Shown here one piece after another: positions 8,432 through 16,859 of a DNA stretch of 64,000 bases. Origin of the DNA: Methylobacterium sp. WSM2598. Lineage in GTDB: Bacteria; Pseudomonadota; Alphaproteobacteria; Rhizobiales; Beijerinckiaceae. Made by a program: the position numbers and the translations under genes. The notes under the pieces were generated by a model that was given only the letters and a program-made list of their open reading frames with translations, was not told the origin of the DNA and made no database searches. Position 1 is the stretch's first letter. Each line of letters opens with the position of its first letter. Location: positions 6,223,866 to 6,287,865 of the forward strand of contig NZ_KB900609.1 in NCBI RefSeq assembly GCF_000379105.1, given 5' to 3'.

Positions 8432-9192
8432 TGCGCATTCTCGTCACCAACGACGACGGCATCCACGCGCCGGGCCTGAAGGTCCTGGAGGAGATCGCCC
8501 GGGGGCTGTCCGACGACGTCTGGGTCGTCGCGCCCGAGACCGACCAGAGCGGGGTGTCGCACTCGCTCTCGCTCAACGATCCCCTGCGCCTGCGCAAGGT
8601 CGCCGAGACGCGCTTCGCCGTGAAGGGCACCCCGTCGGATTGCGTGATCATGGGGGTGCGCCACATCCTCAAGGAGCGCGGGCCGGACCTCGTGCTCTCG
8701 GGCGTCAACCGCGGCCAGAACGTCGCCGAGGACGTGACCTATTCGGGCACGGTCGCGGGCGCCATGGAGGGGACGATCCTGGGCGTGCGCTCGATCGCGC
8801 TGAGCCAGGCCTACGGGGCGGGCGGGCGGGCCCACGTGAAGTGGCAGACCGCCTCCCATCACGGGGCGCGCACGATCCGGCGCATCCTCGAGGCGGGGAT
8901 CGAGCCCGGCATCCTCGTCAACGTGAACTTCCCCGATTGCGAGCCGGAGGCGGTCGAGGGGATCGCGGTCGTGGCCCAGGGCATGCGCAACCAGCAGCTC
9001 CTCGCCATCGACGAGCGCGTGGACGGGCGCGGCAACCCCTATTTCTGGCTCGCCTTCGCGAAGGCGCGGTTCGAGCCCGGCCACGGCACCGACCTCAAGG
9101 CCATCGCGGAGAACCGCATCGCGGTGACGCCGCTGCGCCTCGACCTCACGGATGAGCCGACGCTGACGCGCTTCGCCCAGGCCCTCGGCTGA
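8431..9192 (+). CDS. surE: 5'/3'-nucleotidase SurE
   Basis: Metal-dependent survival-type nucleotidase that dephosphorylates nucleoside monophosphates. It has 253 residues. The metal-binding N-terminus MRILVTNDDGIHAPGL contains the paired Asp8-Asp9, and PETDQSGVSHSL and LVLSGVNRGQN follow. The start overlaps the serS stop by one base, and pcm begins four bases after its own stop. serS-surE-pcm-nlpD is a common alpha/gammaproteobacterial arrangement. Confidence 0.98.
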   Translation: MRILVTNDDGIHAPGLKVLEEIARGLSDDVWVVAPETDQSGVSHSLSLNDPLRLRKVAETRFAVKGTPSDCVIMGVRHILKERGPDLVLSGVNRGQNVAEDVTYSGTVAGAMEGTILGVRSIALSQAYGAGGRAHVKWQTASHHGARTIRRILEAGIEPGILVNVNFPDCEPEAVEGIAVVAQGMRNQQLLAIDERVDGRGNPYFWLAFAKARFEPGHGTDLKAIAENRIAVTPLRLDLTDEPTLTRFAQALG

Positions 9193-9196
9193 GCCG

Positions 9197-9862
9197 GTGG
9201 ACGAGGATCCCGAGGGGCGCGGGGCCGTCGAGGCGGCGAGCTTCGCGCTCGCCCTGCGGGCGCGGGGCGTGCGCGACGCGGCGGTGCTCGGCGCCATGGA
9301 GCGGGTCCCGCGCGACCGGTTCGCGCCGGAGGCCCTGCGCGACCTCGCGCGGCGCGACGTCGCCCTGCCGCTGGCCTGCGGCCAGACCATGACGGCGCCG
9401 AGCGTGGTCGCCGCCATGCTGACGGCCCTGGAACCGCGGCCCGGCAGCCGCGCCCTCGAGATTGGGACCGGCTCGGGCTACGCCACGGCCCTGCTGCTGC
9501 GCCTCGGCTGCGCGATGGTCGAGAGCCTGGAGCGCTACGCCACCCTGGCCTCCGACGCGCAGGCCCGCCTCGACGCGGCCGGACTCGGCGGCGCGGTGCG
9601 CCTGCGGATCGCGGATGGCTGCGCCCGGGAGAAGGACGTCACCCCCTTCGACCGCATCCTGGTCAACGGGGTCCTGCCCGCCATCCCGGATCACCTCGGC
9701 CAGCGCCTCGCGCCGGGGGGCCGCCTCGTCGGGGCGGTCGTCACCGAGGCGGGCCCGCGCCTCGCAGTGATCGAGCGCGGCCCGGAAGGGCTCGCCCGCC
9801 GCCTGCTCGACGGCGCGACGCGGATCGCGCCGCTGACGGCGGGCCGGGCGGCGGTGCTGTAG
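9197..9862 (+). CDS. pcm: protein-L-isoaspartate O-methyltransferase
   Basis: Repairs isoaspartyl residues in aged proteins using S-adenosylmethionine. It has 221 residues from a GTG start at 9197, four bases after the surE stop. The SAM-binding motif I is ALEIGTGSGYATALL near residue 90. Upstream, RVPRDRFAPE and the CGQTMTAPSVVA segment match the family (usually GQTISQPYIVA). The C-terminus keeps FDRILVNGVLPAIP and LAPGGRLV. The context with surE and nlpD supports the call. Confidence 0.95.
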   Translation: MDEDPEGRGAVEAASFALALRARGVRDAAVLGAMERVPRDRFAPEALRDLARRDVALPLACGQTMTAPSVVAAMLTALEPRPGSRALEIGTGSGYATALLLRLGCAMVESLERYATLASDAQARLDAAGLGGAVRLRIADGCAREKDVTPFDRILVNGVLPAIPDHLGQRLAPGGRLVGAVVTEAGPRLAVIERGPEGLARRLLDGATRIAPLTAGRAAVL

Positions 9863-10041
9863 CCGGACACGGCGCAGCGCCCCGGCAGGCGGGCGGTTCC
9901 CGGGACCGCTCGACTCCCGCGCGGGCATCCCGGCCGCGCTCCCCGCAACGGAAGCTTAACCTGAATGGGATTTGAATCTCGCCTATCGGGTTGCGTGGAT
10001 GTGTGGGTGCGTCGATGCGGGATCGCGGGGCTGGCTACGGG

Positions 10042-11664
10042 ATGCGGACGCTGTCGCGCGTCGCTCTCATCGGGCTGATCGGAGGTGCATCCGCCGCCTG
10101 CAGTTCCGATACGATGCGGTTCGGGGATCCGTTCTCGAACCCCTTCTCGTCGAGCGGCACGGAGCCGGGCGCGACCGGCAGCCTGCCGGAGGAGCCGACT
10201 GCGCCGGTGCGGACCGCGCCGATCCGCTCGCAGGCCCTCGCGGCGCCGCAGGGCGCGGCCTCCCAGCCGGGGCCGCTGCCCCTGTCGAGCCGGGCCGCGC
10301 CGGCCGCCGCCGCGCAGAGCACGCGGGCCGTCGCGGCGGCCCCGGCCACCGGCGGGGCGGCGGGCTGGACCGCCCAGGGCGGCACCACCGTCACGGTCGG
10401 CCAGGGTGACACGCTGAACCAGATGTCGACGCGCTTCGGGGTGCCGGCCGCCGCGATCCTGTCGGCGAACGGCCTGTCGAGCGCCAAGGAGGTCACGCCG
10501 GGCCGCCAGATCGTGATCCCGGTCTATCACGCGGGCGGCTCCGCCGCGGTGACGCCGCGGGTGACGCCTGCGGCCGCGCCGCGCGAGGTGGCGCAGGCGG
10601 CCCGGCCGGCGGAGCCGCCGCGCAAGGTCGCGGAGCTGCGCGAGGAGCCCGCGCCCGCCCCCAAGCCGCATCCGCGGCCGGGCCAGGCCGCCGCGGCGCC
10701 GGCGAAGCCCGCGGCTGTCGAGCGGGCGGCCAAGCTGAACGCCCGCCCGGCCGAGCCGGTCAGGACCGCCAAGGTCGAGCCGAAGCCCGAGCCGAAGCAG
10801 GCGGCCAAGCCGGAGCCGCGGAAGGCGGAGGCGAAGCACGAGGGGAAGGCGGAGTCCCGGCAGGAGGCCAAGCGCGACGCCAAGGAGACGAAGGCGGCGG
10901 CGAAGCCGGCGCCGAAGCCCGAGCCCAAAGTCGCGGCCAAGCCGGAGCCGAAGCCCGAGCCCAAGGTCGCCGCGAAGCCCGAGCCGAAGCCCGAGCCCAA
11001 GGTCGCCGCGAAGCCCGAGCCCAAGGTCGCCGCGAAGCCCGAGCCCAAGGTCGCCGCGAAGCCCGAGCCCAAGGTCGCGGCCAAGCCGGAGCCGAAGAAG
11101 CCCGCGGAGGCGCCCAAGCAGGTGGCCAAGGCCGAGATCCCCAAGCCGGAGCCGAAGCCCGAGCCCGTCAAGCCCAAGGCGGCCGAGCCCAAGGCGGCCG
11201 AGCCCAAGGCGGCCGAGCTCAAGGCGGCCGAGCCCAAGGCGGCCGAGAAGCCGGCCGAGCCGGCCCAGGCTCCTGCCCCGGCCCCGGCCGAGGATGCCTC
11301 GGCCTTCCGCTGGCCGGCCCGCGGCCGGGTCATCGCGGGCTACGGATCGAGCGGCAACGAGGGCATCAACATCGCGCTGCCCGAGGGTACGCCGGTCAAG
11401 GCCGCCGAGGAGGGCACGGTGGCCTACGCGGGCAGCGACGTGAAGGGCTACGGCAAGCTCGTGCTGGTGCGCCACGCCAACGGCTACGTCTCGGCCTACG
11501 CGCATAACGGCGAGATCGACGTGCGCCCGGGCGACAAGGTCAAGCGCGGGCAGGTGATCGCGAAGTCCGGCGCCTCGGGCAACGTGACCTCGCCGCAGCT
11601 GCACTTCGAGATCCGCAAGGGCGCGACCCCGGTCGACCCGATCCCGAAGCTCGCCAGCAACTGA
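10042..11664 (+). CDS. nlpD: NlpD-like lipoprotein, LysM plus degenerate LytM/M23 domain
   Basis: The 540-residue envelope protein has a lipoprotein signal (MRTLSRVALIGLIGGASAAC, lipid Cys20). A LysM domain at about 115-161 includes VGQGDTLNQMSTRFGVP. A very long Lys/Pro/Glu/Ala-rich linker (about 175-415) follows, then a LytM domain (about 423-535) ending LHFEIRKG. The metal-binding His and Asp of active M23 peptidases are absent (GNEGINIALPEG in place of GxHxGxD), as in NlpD and EnvC, which activate amidases rather than cleave peptidoglycan. The surE-pcm-nlpD synteny supports this role in septal wall splitting. An upstream ATG at 10015 is possible but weakens the signal peptide. Confidence 0.9.
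   Translation: MRTLSRVALIGLIGGASAACSSDTMRFGDPFSNPFSSSGTEPGATGSLPEEPTAPVRTAPIRSQALAAPQGAASQPGPLPLSSRAAPAAAAQSTRAVAAAPATGGAAGWTAQGGTTVTVGQGDTLNQMSTRFGVPAAAILSANGLSSAKEVTPGRQIVIPVYHAGGSAAVTPRVTPAAAPREVAQAARPAEPPRKVAELREEPAPAPKPHPRPGQAAAAPAKPAAVERAAKLNARPAEPVRTAKVEPKPEPKQAAKPEPRKAEAKHEGKAESRQEAKRDAKETKAAAKPAPKPEPKVAAKPEPKPEPKVAAKPEPKPEPKVAAKPEPKVAAKPEPKVAAKPEPKVAAKPEPKKPAEAPKQVAKAEIPKPEPKPEPVKPKAAEPKAAEPKAAELKAAEPKAAEKPAEPAQAPAPAPAEDASAFRWPARGRVIAGYGSSGNEGINIALPEGTPVKAAEEGTVAYAGSDVKGYGKLVLVRHANGYVSAYAHNGEIDVRPGDKVKRGQVIAKSGASGNVTSPQLHFEIRKGATPVDPIPKLASN
10904..11247. repeat. coding tandem repeats in the nlpD linker
   Basis: Two in-frame repeat families. At about 10904-11097 a 24-bp unit encodes KPEPKVAA, with interspersed KPEP units. 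At 11176-11247 there are five copies of a 15-bp unit encoding KAAEP (one with a Leu variant). They build a stiff, charged linker between the LysM and LytM domains. Confidence 0.85.
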
Positions 11665-11682
11665 ACGGTCGCGCCGCGGCAT

Positions 11683-11715
11683 CGCGAGGGCGGTTCCGGC
11701 GGGACCGCCCTCGCG
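11683..11715 (+). terminator. hairpin terminator after nlpD
   Basis: A 15-bp stem with one wobble (CGCGAGGGCGGTTCC at 11683-11697 against GGGACCGCCCTCGCG at 11701-11715) and a GGC loop. It starts 18 bases after the nlpD stop. The downstream tract is only moderately T-rich. It closes the serS-surE-pcm-nlpD run. Confidence 0.72.
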
Positions 11716-11951
11716 AGCGTTACGGGTTCTTGTTCCGCCATCGCCCGCCGCGGCGCGCCTCCCGCCTCGCGGTGGCCGACCGTGAGGCGACGGCGTCGGC
11801 CCTGGTCCAGCGGCCAGAACCACCCCGGACGGTTCGGCCGCGGGCGGGAGCCGCCGCGCTCCCCGGGCCGAGCCATGGTGCGGCGGCCGGGCGGGTCGCG
11901 CCGAGGCGGCGTCGCGCGACGGAAGCCGCCGCCCGGCCGCGGGCGCCGCGC

Positions 11952-13823
11952 TCACCCCTCGGCGGTCTCCAATTCCCCGCTGAGGGCCAGCCAATCCTCC
12001 TCGGCGGCGGCGAGGGCGGCGGCGGCCTCGGCCCGCATCCGGGCGAGGTCCCCGGCCTTGGCCGGATCGGTCCGGAAGGCGCTGCCGTCCTCCAGCGCCG
12101 CGTCGATCTTGGCGATGGCCTCGGAGAGCTTGGTCATCCGCGCCTCGACCGCCTCCAGCCGCTTGCGCAGGGGCGCCAGGGCCGCCCGACGCTCGGCGTT
12201 GCTGCGCCGCTCGACCGCCTTGGCCCCGCCGGCCGATTCGCTGGTCCGCGGCGCCTCGGGCTCCGGTCCCGCCAACACGAGGCGGCGGTAATCGTCCATG
12301 TCGCCGTCGAAGGGCTTCACGCTGCCGTTCCGCACCAGCCAGAGCCGGTCGGCGCAGGCCTCGACCAGGAAGCGGTCGTGGCTCACCAGGATCACGGCGC
12401 CCTCGTAGTCGTTGATCGCCTCCACCAGCGCCTGACGGCTCTCGATGTCGAGGTGGTTGGTCGGCTCGTCGAGGATCAGCAGGTGGGGACCCGCGAAGGC
12501 CGCCAGCCCCATCAGCAGCCGGGCCTTCTCGCCGCCCGAGAGCTGCGCCACCGGCGTGTCCGCCTTCTGGCCCGGGAAGCCGAGCCGGGCGGCGGCGGCC
12601 CGCACCTTCGATTCGGGCACCTCCGGCATCAGGTCGCGGACATGCGCGTAGGCGCTCTCGGCCGGGCGCAGCTCGTCGAGCTGGTGCTGGGCGAAATACG
12701 CCACCTCGATCTTGGTCGAGCGCCGGACCTCGCCCGAGAGCGGATCGAGCCGCCCGCCGATCAGCTTGCAGAAGGTCGACTTGCCGTTGCCGTTGGCGCC
12801 GAGCAGCGCGACGCGGTCGTCGGGCGCGAGCGTCAGGGTGAGGCCCGAGAGCACGGTGCGCTCGCCGTAGCCCGCCGCCACCCGCTCCATGGCGACGAGG
12901 GGCGGGGAGAGCGGCCGGGGCGGGCTCGGCAGGTGGATCACCGGGACGTCGTCCTCGATCAGCGCGGCGATCGGCTCCATCTTGGCGAGTCGCTTCATGC
13001 GCGACTGGGCCTGGCGCGCCTTGGTGGCCTTGGCCCTGAAGCGGTCGACGAAGCTCTGGAGATGGGCGCGCTCGGCCTCCTGCTTCGCCCGCGCCTTGGC
13101 CTGCAGGCTGCGCTTCTCGGCGAGCTGGCGGGCGAAGGAGGTGTAGCCGCCCCGGTAGAGGGTGAGCTGGCCGCGGTCGAGGTGGAGGATGTGGTCGACG
13201 CTCGTGTCGAGCAGGTCGCGGTCGTGGCTGATGATGATCGCGGTGCGGGGATAGCGCTCCAGGTAATCGTAGAGCCAGAGCGTCCCCTCGATGTCGAGGT
13301 AGTTGGTGGGCTCGTCGAGGAGGAGCAGGTCGGGCTCGGAGAAGAGCACGGCGGCGAGCGCCACGCGCATGCGCCAGCCGCCGGAGAAATCCGCGCAGGG
13401 GCGGGCCTGCGCCGCCGCGTCGAAGCCGAGGCCGTGCAGGATCGCGGCCGCCCGGGCCGGGGCCGAGTGGGCGTCGATGTCGACGAGGCGCGTCTCGATC
13501 TCGGCCCGGCGCAGGCCGTCGGCGGTCTCGGCCTCCCGCAGCAGGCGCGTGCGCTCGACGTCGGCGGCGAGCACGACCTCGTGCAGGGTCTCGGGACCGG
13601 CGGGAGCCTCCTGGGCCACGCCGCCGATCCGGGTGCCCTTCGGCAGCGAGACGGTGCCGCCCTCGGTGGCGATCTCGCCCTGGATCAGGCGGAACAGGGT
13701 GGTCTTGCCCGCCCCGTTGCGGCCGACGAGGCCGACCCGCGCGCGGTCGGGGATCGCGAAGCCGGCGCGGTCGAGGATCAGGCGTTCGCCGATCCGGTAG
13801 GTGAGGTCGTTGACGCGGAGCAT
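11952..13823 (-). CDS. ABC-F family ATPase (Uup/YheS-like)
   Basis: A 623-residue soluble protein with two ABC domains and no membrane segments. ABC-F proteins act on the ribosome, where they ease stalling or gate translation. Domain 1 has Walker A GRNGAGKT (35-42), signature DFSGGWRMR and LLLLDEPTNYLD. Domain 2 has GANGNGKST, LSGGEKARL and LLILDEPTNHLD. The charged linker between the domains (ARAKQEAERAHLQSF) is typical. A C-terminal coiled-coil extension with many Ala/Glu/Arg follows residue 540. The start ATG (13823-13821) opens MLRVNDLTYRIG; the frame extends 22 codons upstream without similarity. Confidence 0.95.
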   Translation of the reverse strand: MLRVNDLTYRIGERLILDRAGFAIPDRARVGLVGRNGAGKTTLFRLIQGEIATEGGTVSLPKGTRIGGVAQEAPAGPETLHEVVLAADVERTRLLREAETADGLRRAEIETRLVDIDAHSAPARAAAILHGLGFDAAAQARPCADFSGGWRMRVALAAVLFSEPDLLLLDEPTNYLDIEGTLWLYDYLERYPRTAIIISHDRDLLDTSVDHILHLDRGQLTLYRGGYTSFARQLAEKRSLQAKARAKQEAERAHLQSFVDRFRAKATKARQAQSRMKRLAKMEPIAALIEDDVPVIHLPSPPRPLSPPLVAMERVAAGYGERTVLSGLTLTLAPDDRVALLGANGNGKSTFCKLIGGRLDPLSGEVRRSTKIEVAYFAQHQLDELRPAESAYAHVRDLMPEVPESKVRAAAARLGFPGQKADTPVAQLSGGEKARLLMGLAAFAGPHLLILDEPTNHLDIESRQALVEAINDYEGAVILVSHDRFLVEACADRLWLVRNGSVKPFDGDMDDYRRLVLAGPEPEAPRTSESAGGAKAVERRSNAERRAALAPLRKRLEAVEARMTKLSEAIAKIDAALEDGSAFRTDPAKAGDLARMRAEAAAALAAAEEDWLALSGELETAEG

Positions 13824-14016
13824 GGCCGGTCTTGTGGGGGGCGGGTCGGGCGGAGGCAAGAGGAGGCGAGGATCCCGCCGCGCCCACATCCCGTGCCGAT
13901 CGCGCCGGCGCGAAATCCGGGGCTGCCGGCACCGGAAATGCGATCACAGGTAGAATTCGCAAAACCTCCATGCTACATAAAGTCGTGCCGGCTCGTCCTC
14001 AAAGGATGTCACCGTC

Positions 14017-15339
14017 ATGCAGCTTCCCCTCTTCGAAGAGAGCAAGAGTCTCGACGACCTCACGCGGGCGATGGCCGCAAATCGCCTGCTCGCCCTGGTT
14101 GGAGCAGGCGCCAGCGTCGCTTCCGGCTATCCTTCATGGCCGGACTTGATGACGATGATGAATGAAATCCTGTCGAGAGACGATAAGATACCTCCGAAAT
14201 ACGCTGCCATTCTGCGCAGCATCGATGACCCCGCCTGGCAAGCGGAGGAGATGTACGTCAGAATGTCGCCTGAGGAATTTGCGACATTCATCTCGGGGAA
14301 GTTCCAGGAGCCGCGGACGCCGCATGCCCTGAGCGAGCCCCACCTGCGGATCGCCGGCCTCGGCTTCCGGCACATCATCACGACGAATTACGATCCCTGC
14401 ATCGAACTGGCGATGCGGCGGGCCGGGAGGCCGTTCACCCCCATCCACTGGAGCGACGCGGCCGACGTCCGCACCTTCTTCCGCGCCCTGTCCGACCGCT
14501 CCGCGCCGCCCTGCATCGTCTATCTGCACGGGCGCTTCGACCGGCCGGCCGACATCGTGCTGACCGAGACGTCCTACGCGCGCCTCTACCTCAACGACGT
14601 CTTCCAGCGGCGGATCGTCGCCGTGTTCATGACACAGCCCGTCGTGTTCCTCGGCTTCTCGATGCGCGATCCCGATCTGGGGCAGATCATGCGCAGCGTG
14701 CGGGCGAATCTGGGTGTGGAGGACAGCCAGCATTTCGGGGTCTTCGGCTACCGGACCGAGGACGAGAGGGCGCTGATCGAGAGGCGCATGCGGGACAAGT
14801 TCGGCCTGCGGGCCGTGTTCTACCGGATCCAGAGCGCGCCGGGAGACGCGGAGGACCATTCCGGCCTGCTGGCCCTCCTCGACCGGATCGGGGCGGGCGG
14901 ACTCGCGTCCGCGGCGGGCGCGCCGACCGCGCCCGCCGCGGCGCCCGAGCTCCACGTCGCGAAGGAGCCGGCGGACGAGGTCGATCCGAACAAGGGCCTG
15001 TTCGGCGGCACCGCCGAGACGGCACGCCGGCGGCTCCTCGTCCGCGACGTCAGGCTGGATCAGGACGAAGGATTCGCCGCCTTCACGCTCGTCGTGGAGA
15101 GCAGGCCGGGTGCCGGACCTCCGCTCGCCGGTCCGGTGCGGTTCCACCTGCACCCGACCTTCCCTCGGGAGCAGGTCGTGGTGCCGGCGCGGAACGGCAC
15201 GGCCGAACTCCCGATCGATTTCGCCTACGGCGCCTTCACGGTCGGCGCGGTCGTCGAGAACGACCCCCCGGACGAGAACAGGCTGGAACTCGACCTGAGC
15301 GCCGCGACGGAATTTCCCGCCTGGTTCCGGGAGCGGTGA
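14017..15339 (+). CDS. SIR2-like domain protein with C-terminal YEATS-like domain
   Basis: A 440-residue protein that may hydrolyse or bind NAD. The N-terminal SIR2-like fold shows GAGAS (29-33) in the nucleotide-binding loop, TTNYD (122-126), YLHG with the expected catalytic His171, and FLGFSMRDPDL (211-221), as in SIR2_2 proteins of bacterial defence. After an Ala/Pro-rich linker (about 296-312), residues 340-438 form a beta-rich module with FHLHPTFP and AYGAFTVGAVV, ending LELDLS and PAWFR. I read this as the prokaryotic YEATS-like domain. The first 90 codons are less GC-rich than the neighbours, suggesting transfer. The start ATG follows AAAGGA. No partner gene is adjacent, so it appears to act alone. 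The SIR2 call is strong; the YEATS call is moderate and a defence role is inference. Confidence 0.85.
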   Translation: MQLPLFEESKSLDDLTRAMAANRLLALVGAGASVASGYPSWPDLMTMMNEILSRDDKIPPKYAAILRSIDDPAWQAEEMYVRMSPEEFATFISGKFQEPRTPHALSEPHLRIAGLGFRHIITTNYDPCIELAMRRAGRPFTPIHWSDAADVRTFFRALSDRSAPPCIVYLHGRFDRPADIVLTETSYARLYLNDVFQRRIVAVFMTQPVVFLGFSMRDPDLGQIMRSVRANLGVEDSQHFGVFGYRTEDERALIERRMRDKFGLRAVFYRIQSAPGDAEDHSGLLALLDRIGAGGLASAAGAPTAPAAAPELHVAKEPADEVDPNKGLFGGTAETARRRLLVRDVRLDQDEGFAAFTLVVESRPGAGPPLAGPVRFHLHPTFPREQVVVPARNGTAELPIDFAYGAFTVGAVVENDPPDENRLELDLSAATEFPAWFRER

Positions 15340-15436
15340 GCGCGGGCCCGGCACCGCCCCGCGAGGGCGCCGCCGGTTGACAGGCCGACACCGGGCCGGG
15401 CTATGCGGGCGCGGCAGAGGTGAGGCGGGACGGGAT

Positions 15437-16768
15437 ATGATGCCGCGCGTTGAGGAACTGGAGCGTCGCCTGAGCGGCGGCGACGCCCTCGTCGGCATCG
15501 TCGGGCTCGGCTATGTCGGGCTGCCCCTCGCCCTCGCGGCCCTGCGGGCGGGCTTCTCCGTCCTGGGCTTCGACACCAACCCGGAGCGGGTCGCCGCGCT
15601 CAACCGCGGGGAGGGGGCGTTCCACCACATCCCCGGGGATGCGCTGGCCGAGGCGGCGCGCGCCGGCACCTTCGCGGCGACCGGCGACATGGCCCGGCTC
15701 GCCGAGCCCGACGCGATCCTGATCTGCGTGCCGACGCCGCTCACGCGGCACCGGGAGCCCGATCTCGGCTTCGTCGTGGCGAGCGCCCGGGCCGTGGCGG
15801 CCTCCCTGCGGCCGGGTCAGCTCGTGGTGCTCGAATCGACCACCTATCCGGGCACCACGGACGAGGTGGTGCGGCCGCTCCTGGAGGCCGGCGGGTTGCG
15901 GGTCGGGGCCGAGATCTTCCTCGCCTACTCGCCCGAGCGGGAGGATCCCGGCAACGCCGCCTTCTCGACCGCGCAGATCCCCAAGGTGGTGGGCGCGGAC
16001 GACCCCGCCTCGCGGCGCCTCGCCGCCGCCCTCTACGGGGCCCTCACGGTCGCCACCGTGCCGGTGTCGAGCGCGGCCTGCGCGGAGGCCGTGAAGCTCA
16101 CCGAGAACATCTTCCGCGCGGTCAACATCGCCCTCGTGAACGAGCTGAAGCTCGTCTACGACGCGATGGGCATCGACGTCTGGGAGGTGATCGAGGCCGC
16201 CGCCACCAAGCCGTTCGGGTTCATGCCGTTCTATCCGGGGCCCGGGCTCGGCGGGCACTGCATCCCGATCGATCCGTTCTACCTCGCCTGGAAGGCGCGG
16301 GAATTCGAGGTGCCGGCCCGCTTCATCGAACTCGCCGGCGAGGTCAACACCCGCATGCCCGCCCACGTGGTCGAGCGCCTCGCGGCGGCGGTCGACCGGA
16401 CGGGGCGCCCCTTCTCGGGATCGCGCATCCTGCTGCTCGGCCTCGCCTACAAGCGCAACATCGACGATACCCGCGAGAGCCCCGCCCTGCGGCTGATGCG
16501 GCTGATCGAGGCGCGCGGCGCGACCTGCCTCTACCACGATCCGCTGGTGCCGGTGCTGCCGCCGACGCGCGAGTACGCCTCCCTCGCGGGACGCCGCTCG
16601 ACCCCCCTCGATGCCGGGACGCTGCGCGCGGCCGACGCGGTGCTGATCGCCACCGATCACGACGGGGTCGATTACGCGCTGGTCGCGGCGGAGGCCCGCC
16701 TCGTCGTCGACACGCGCAACGCCATGGCCCGGCGCGGCCTGTCCGGGCCGACGATCCTGAAGGCGTGA
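15437..16768 (+). CDS. nucleotide-sugar dehydrogenase (UDP-GlcNAc/UDP-glucose 6-dehydrogenase family)
   Basis: NAD-dependent oxidation of a UDP-sugar to the uronic acid for surface polysaccharide. It has 443 residues. The Rossmann motif GIVGLGYVGLPLA lies near 20-32, ESTTYPGTT and YSPEREDPG follow, and the catalytic Cys is in GLGGHCIPIDP (about residue 275). The C-terminal domain has GLAYKRNIDDTRESPAL. YSPEREDPG and the GxGxHCIPIDP version resemble the WbpA/TviB branch that uses UDP-N-acetylhexosamines, but the substrate cannot be set from sequence alone. ATG 15437 is immediately followed by a second ATG. No other polysaccharide gene is adjacent. Confidence 0.92.
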   Translation: MMPRVEELERRLSGGDALVGIVGLGYVGLPLALAALRAGFSVLGFDTNPERVAALNRGEGAFHHIPGDALAEAARAGTFAATGDMARLAEPDAILICVPTPLTRHREPDLGFVVASARAVAASLRPGQLVVLESTTYPGTTDEVVRPLLEAGGLRVGAEIFLAYSPEREDPGNAAFSTAQIPKVVGADDPASRRLAAALYGALTVATVPVSSAACAEAVKLTENIFRAVNIALVNELKLVYDAMGIDVWEVIEAAATKPFGFMPFYPGPGLGGHCIPIDPFYLAWKAREFEVPARFIELAGEVNTRMPAHVVERLAAAVDRTGRPFSGSRILLLGLAYKRNIDDTRESPALRLMRLIEARGATCLYHDPLVPVLPPTREYASLAGRRSTPLDAGTLRAADAVLIATDHDGVDYALVAAEARLVVDTRNAMARRGLSGPTILKA

Positions 16769-16859
16769 GGCGCGCCGGTCGCGGCGCAAGATCCGGGACG
16801 CGCCAGGCACCGCCCGGTGCCATCACGGGGGCCGCCGAAGGCCAGCCAGGGGACCCGCC

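Noticed and set aside
9691..13971. Open frame of over 1400 codons on the minus strand
   Set aside because: It runs antisense to pcm and nlpD and out of frame with the ABC-F gene. Its Gly/Leu/Arg repeats are only the antisense image of the nlpD linker.
14017..15339. Two-gene Thoeris or other multi-gene SIR2 defence system
   Set aside because: The neighbours are an ABC-F ATPase and a sugar dehydrogenase; no TIR, Argonaute, HerA-type or other known partner is encoded nearby, so only a stand-alone protein can be claimed.
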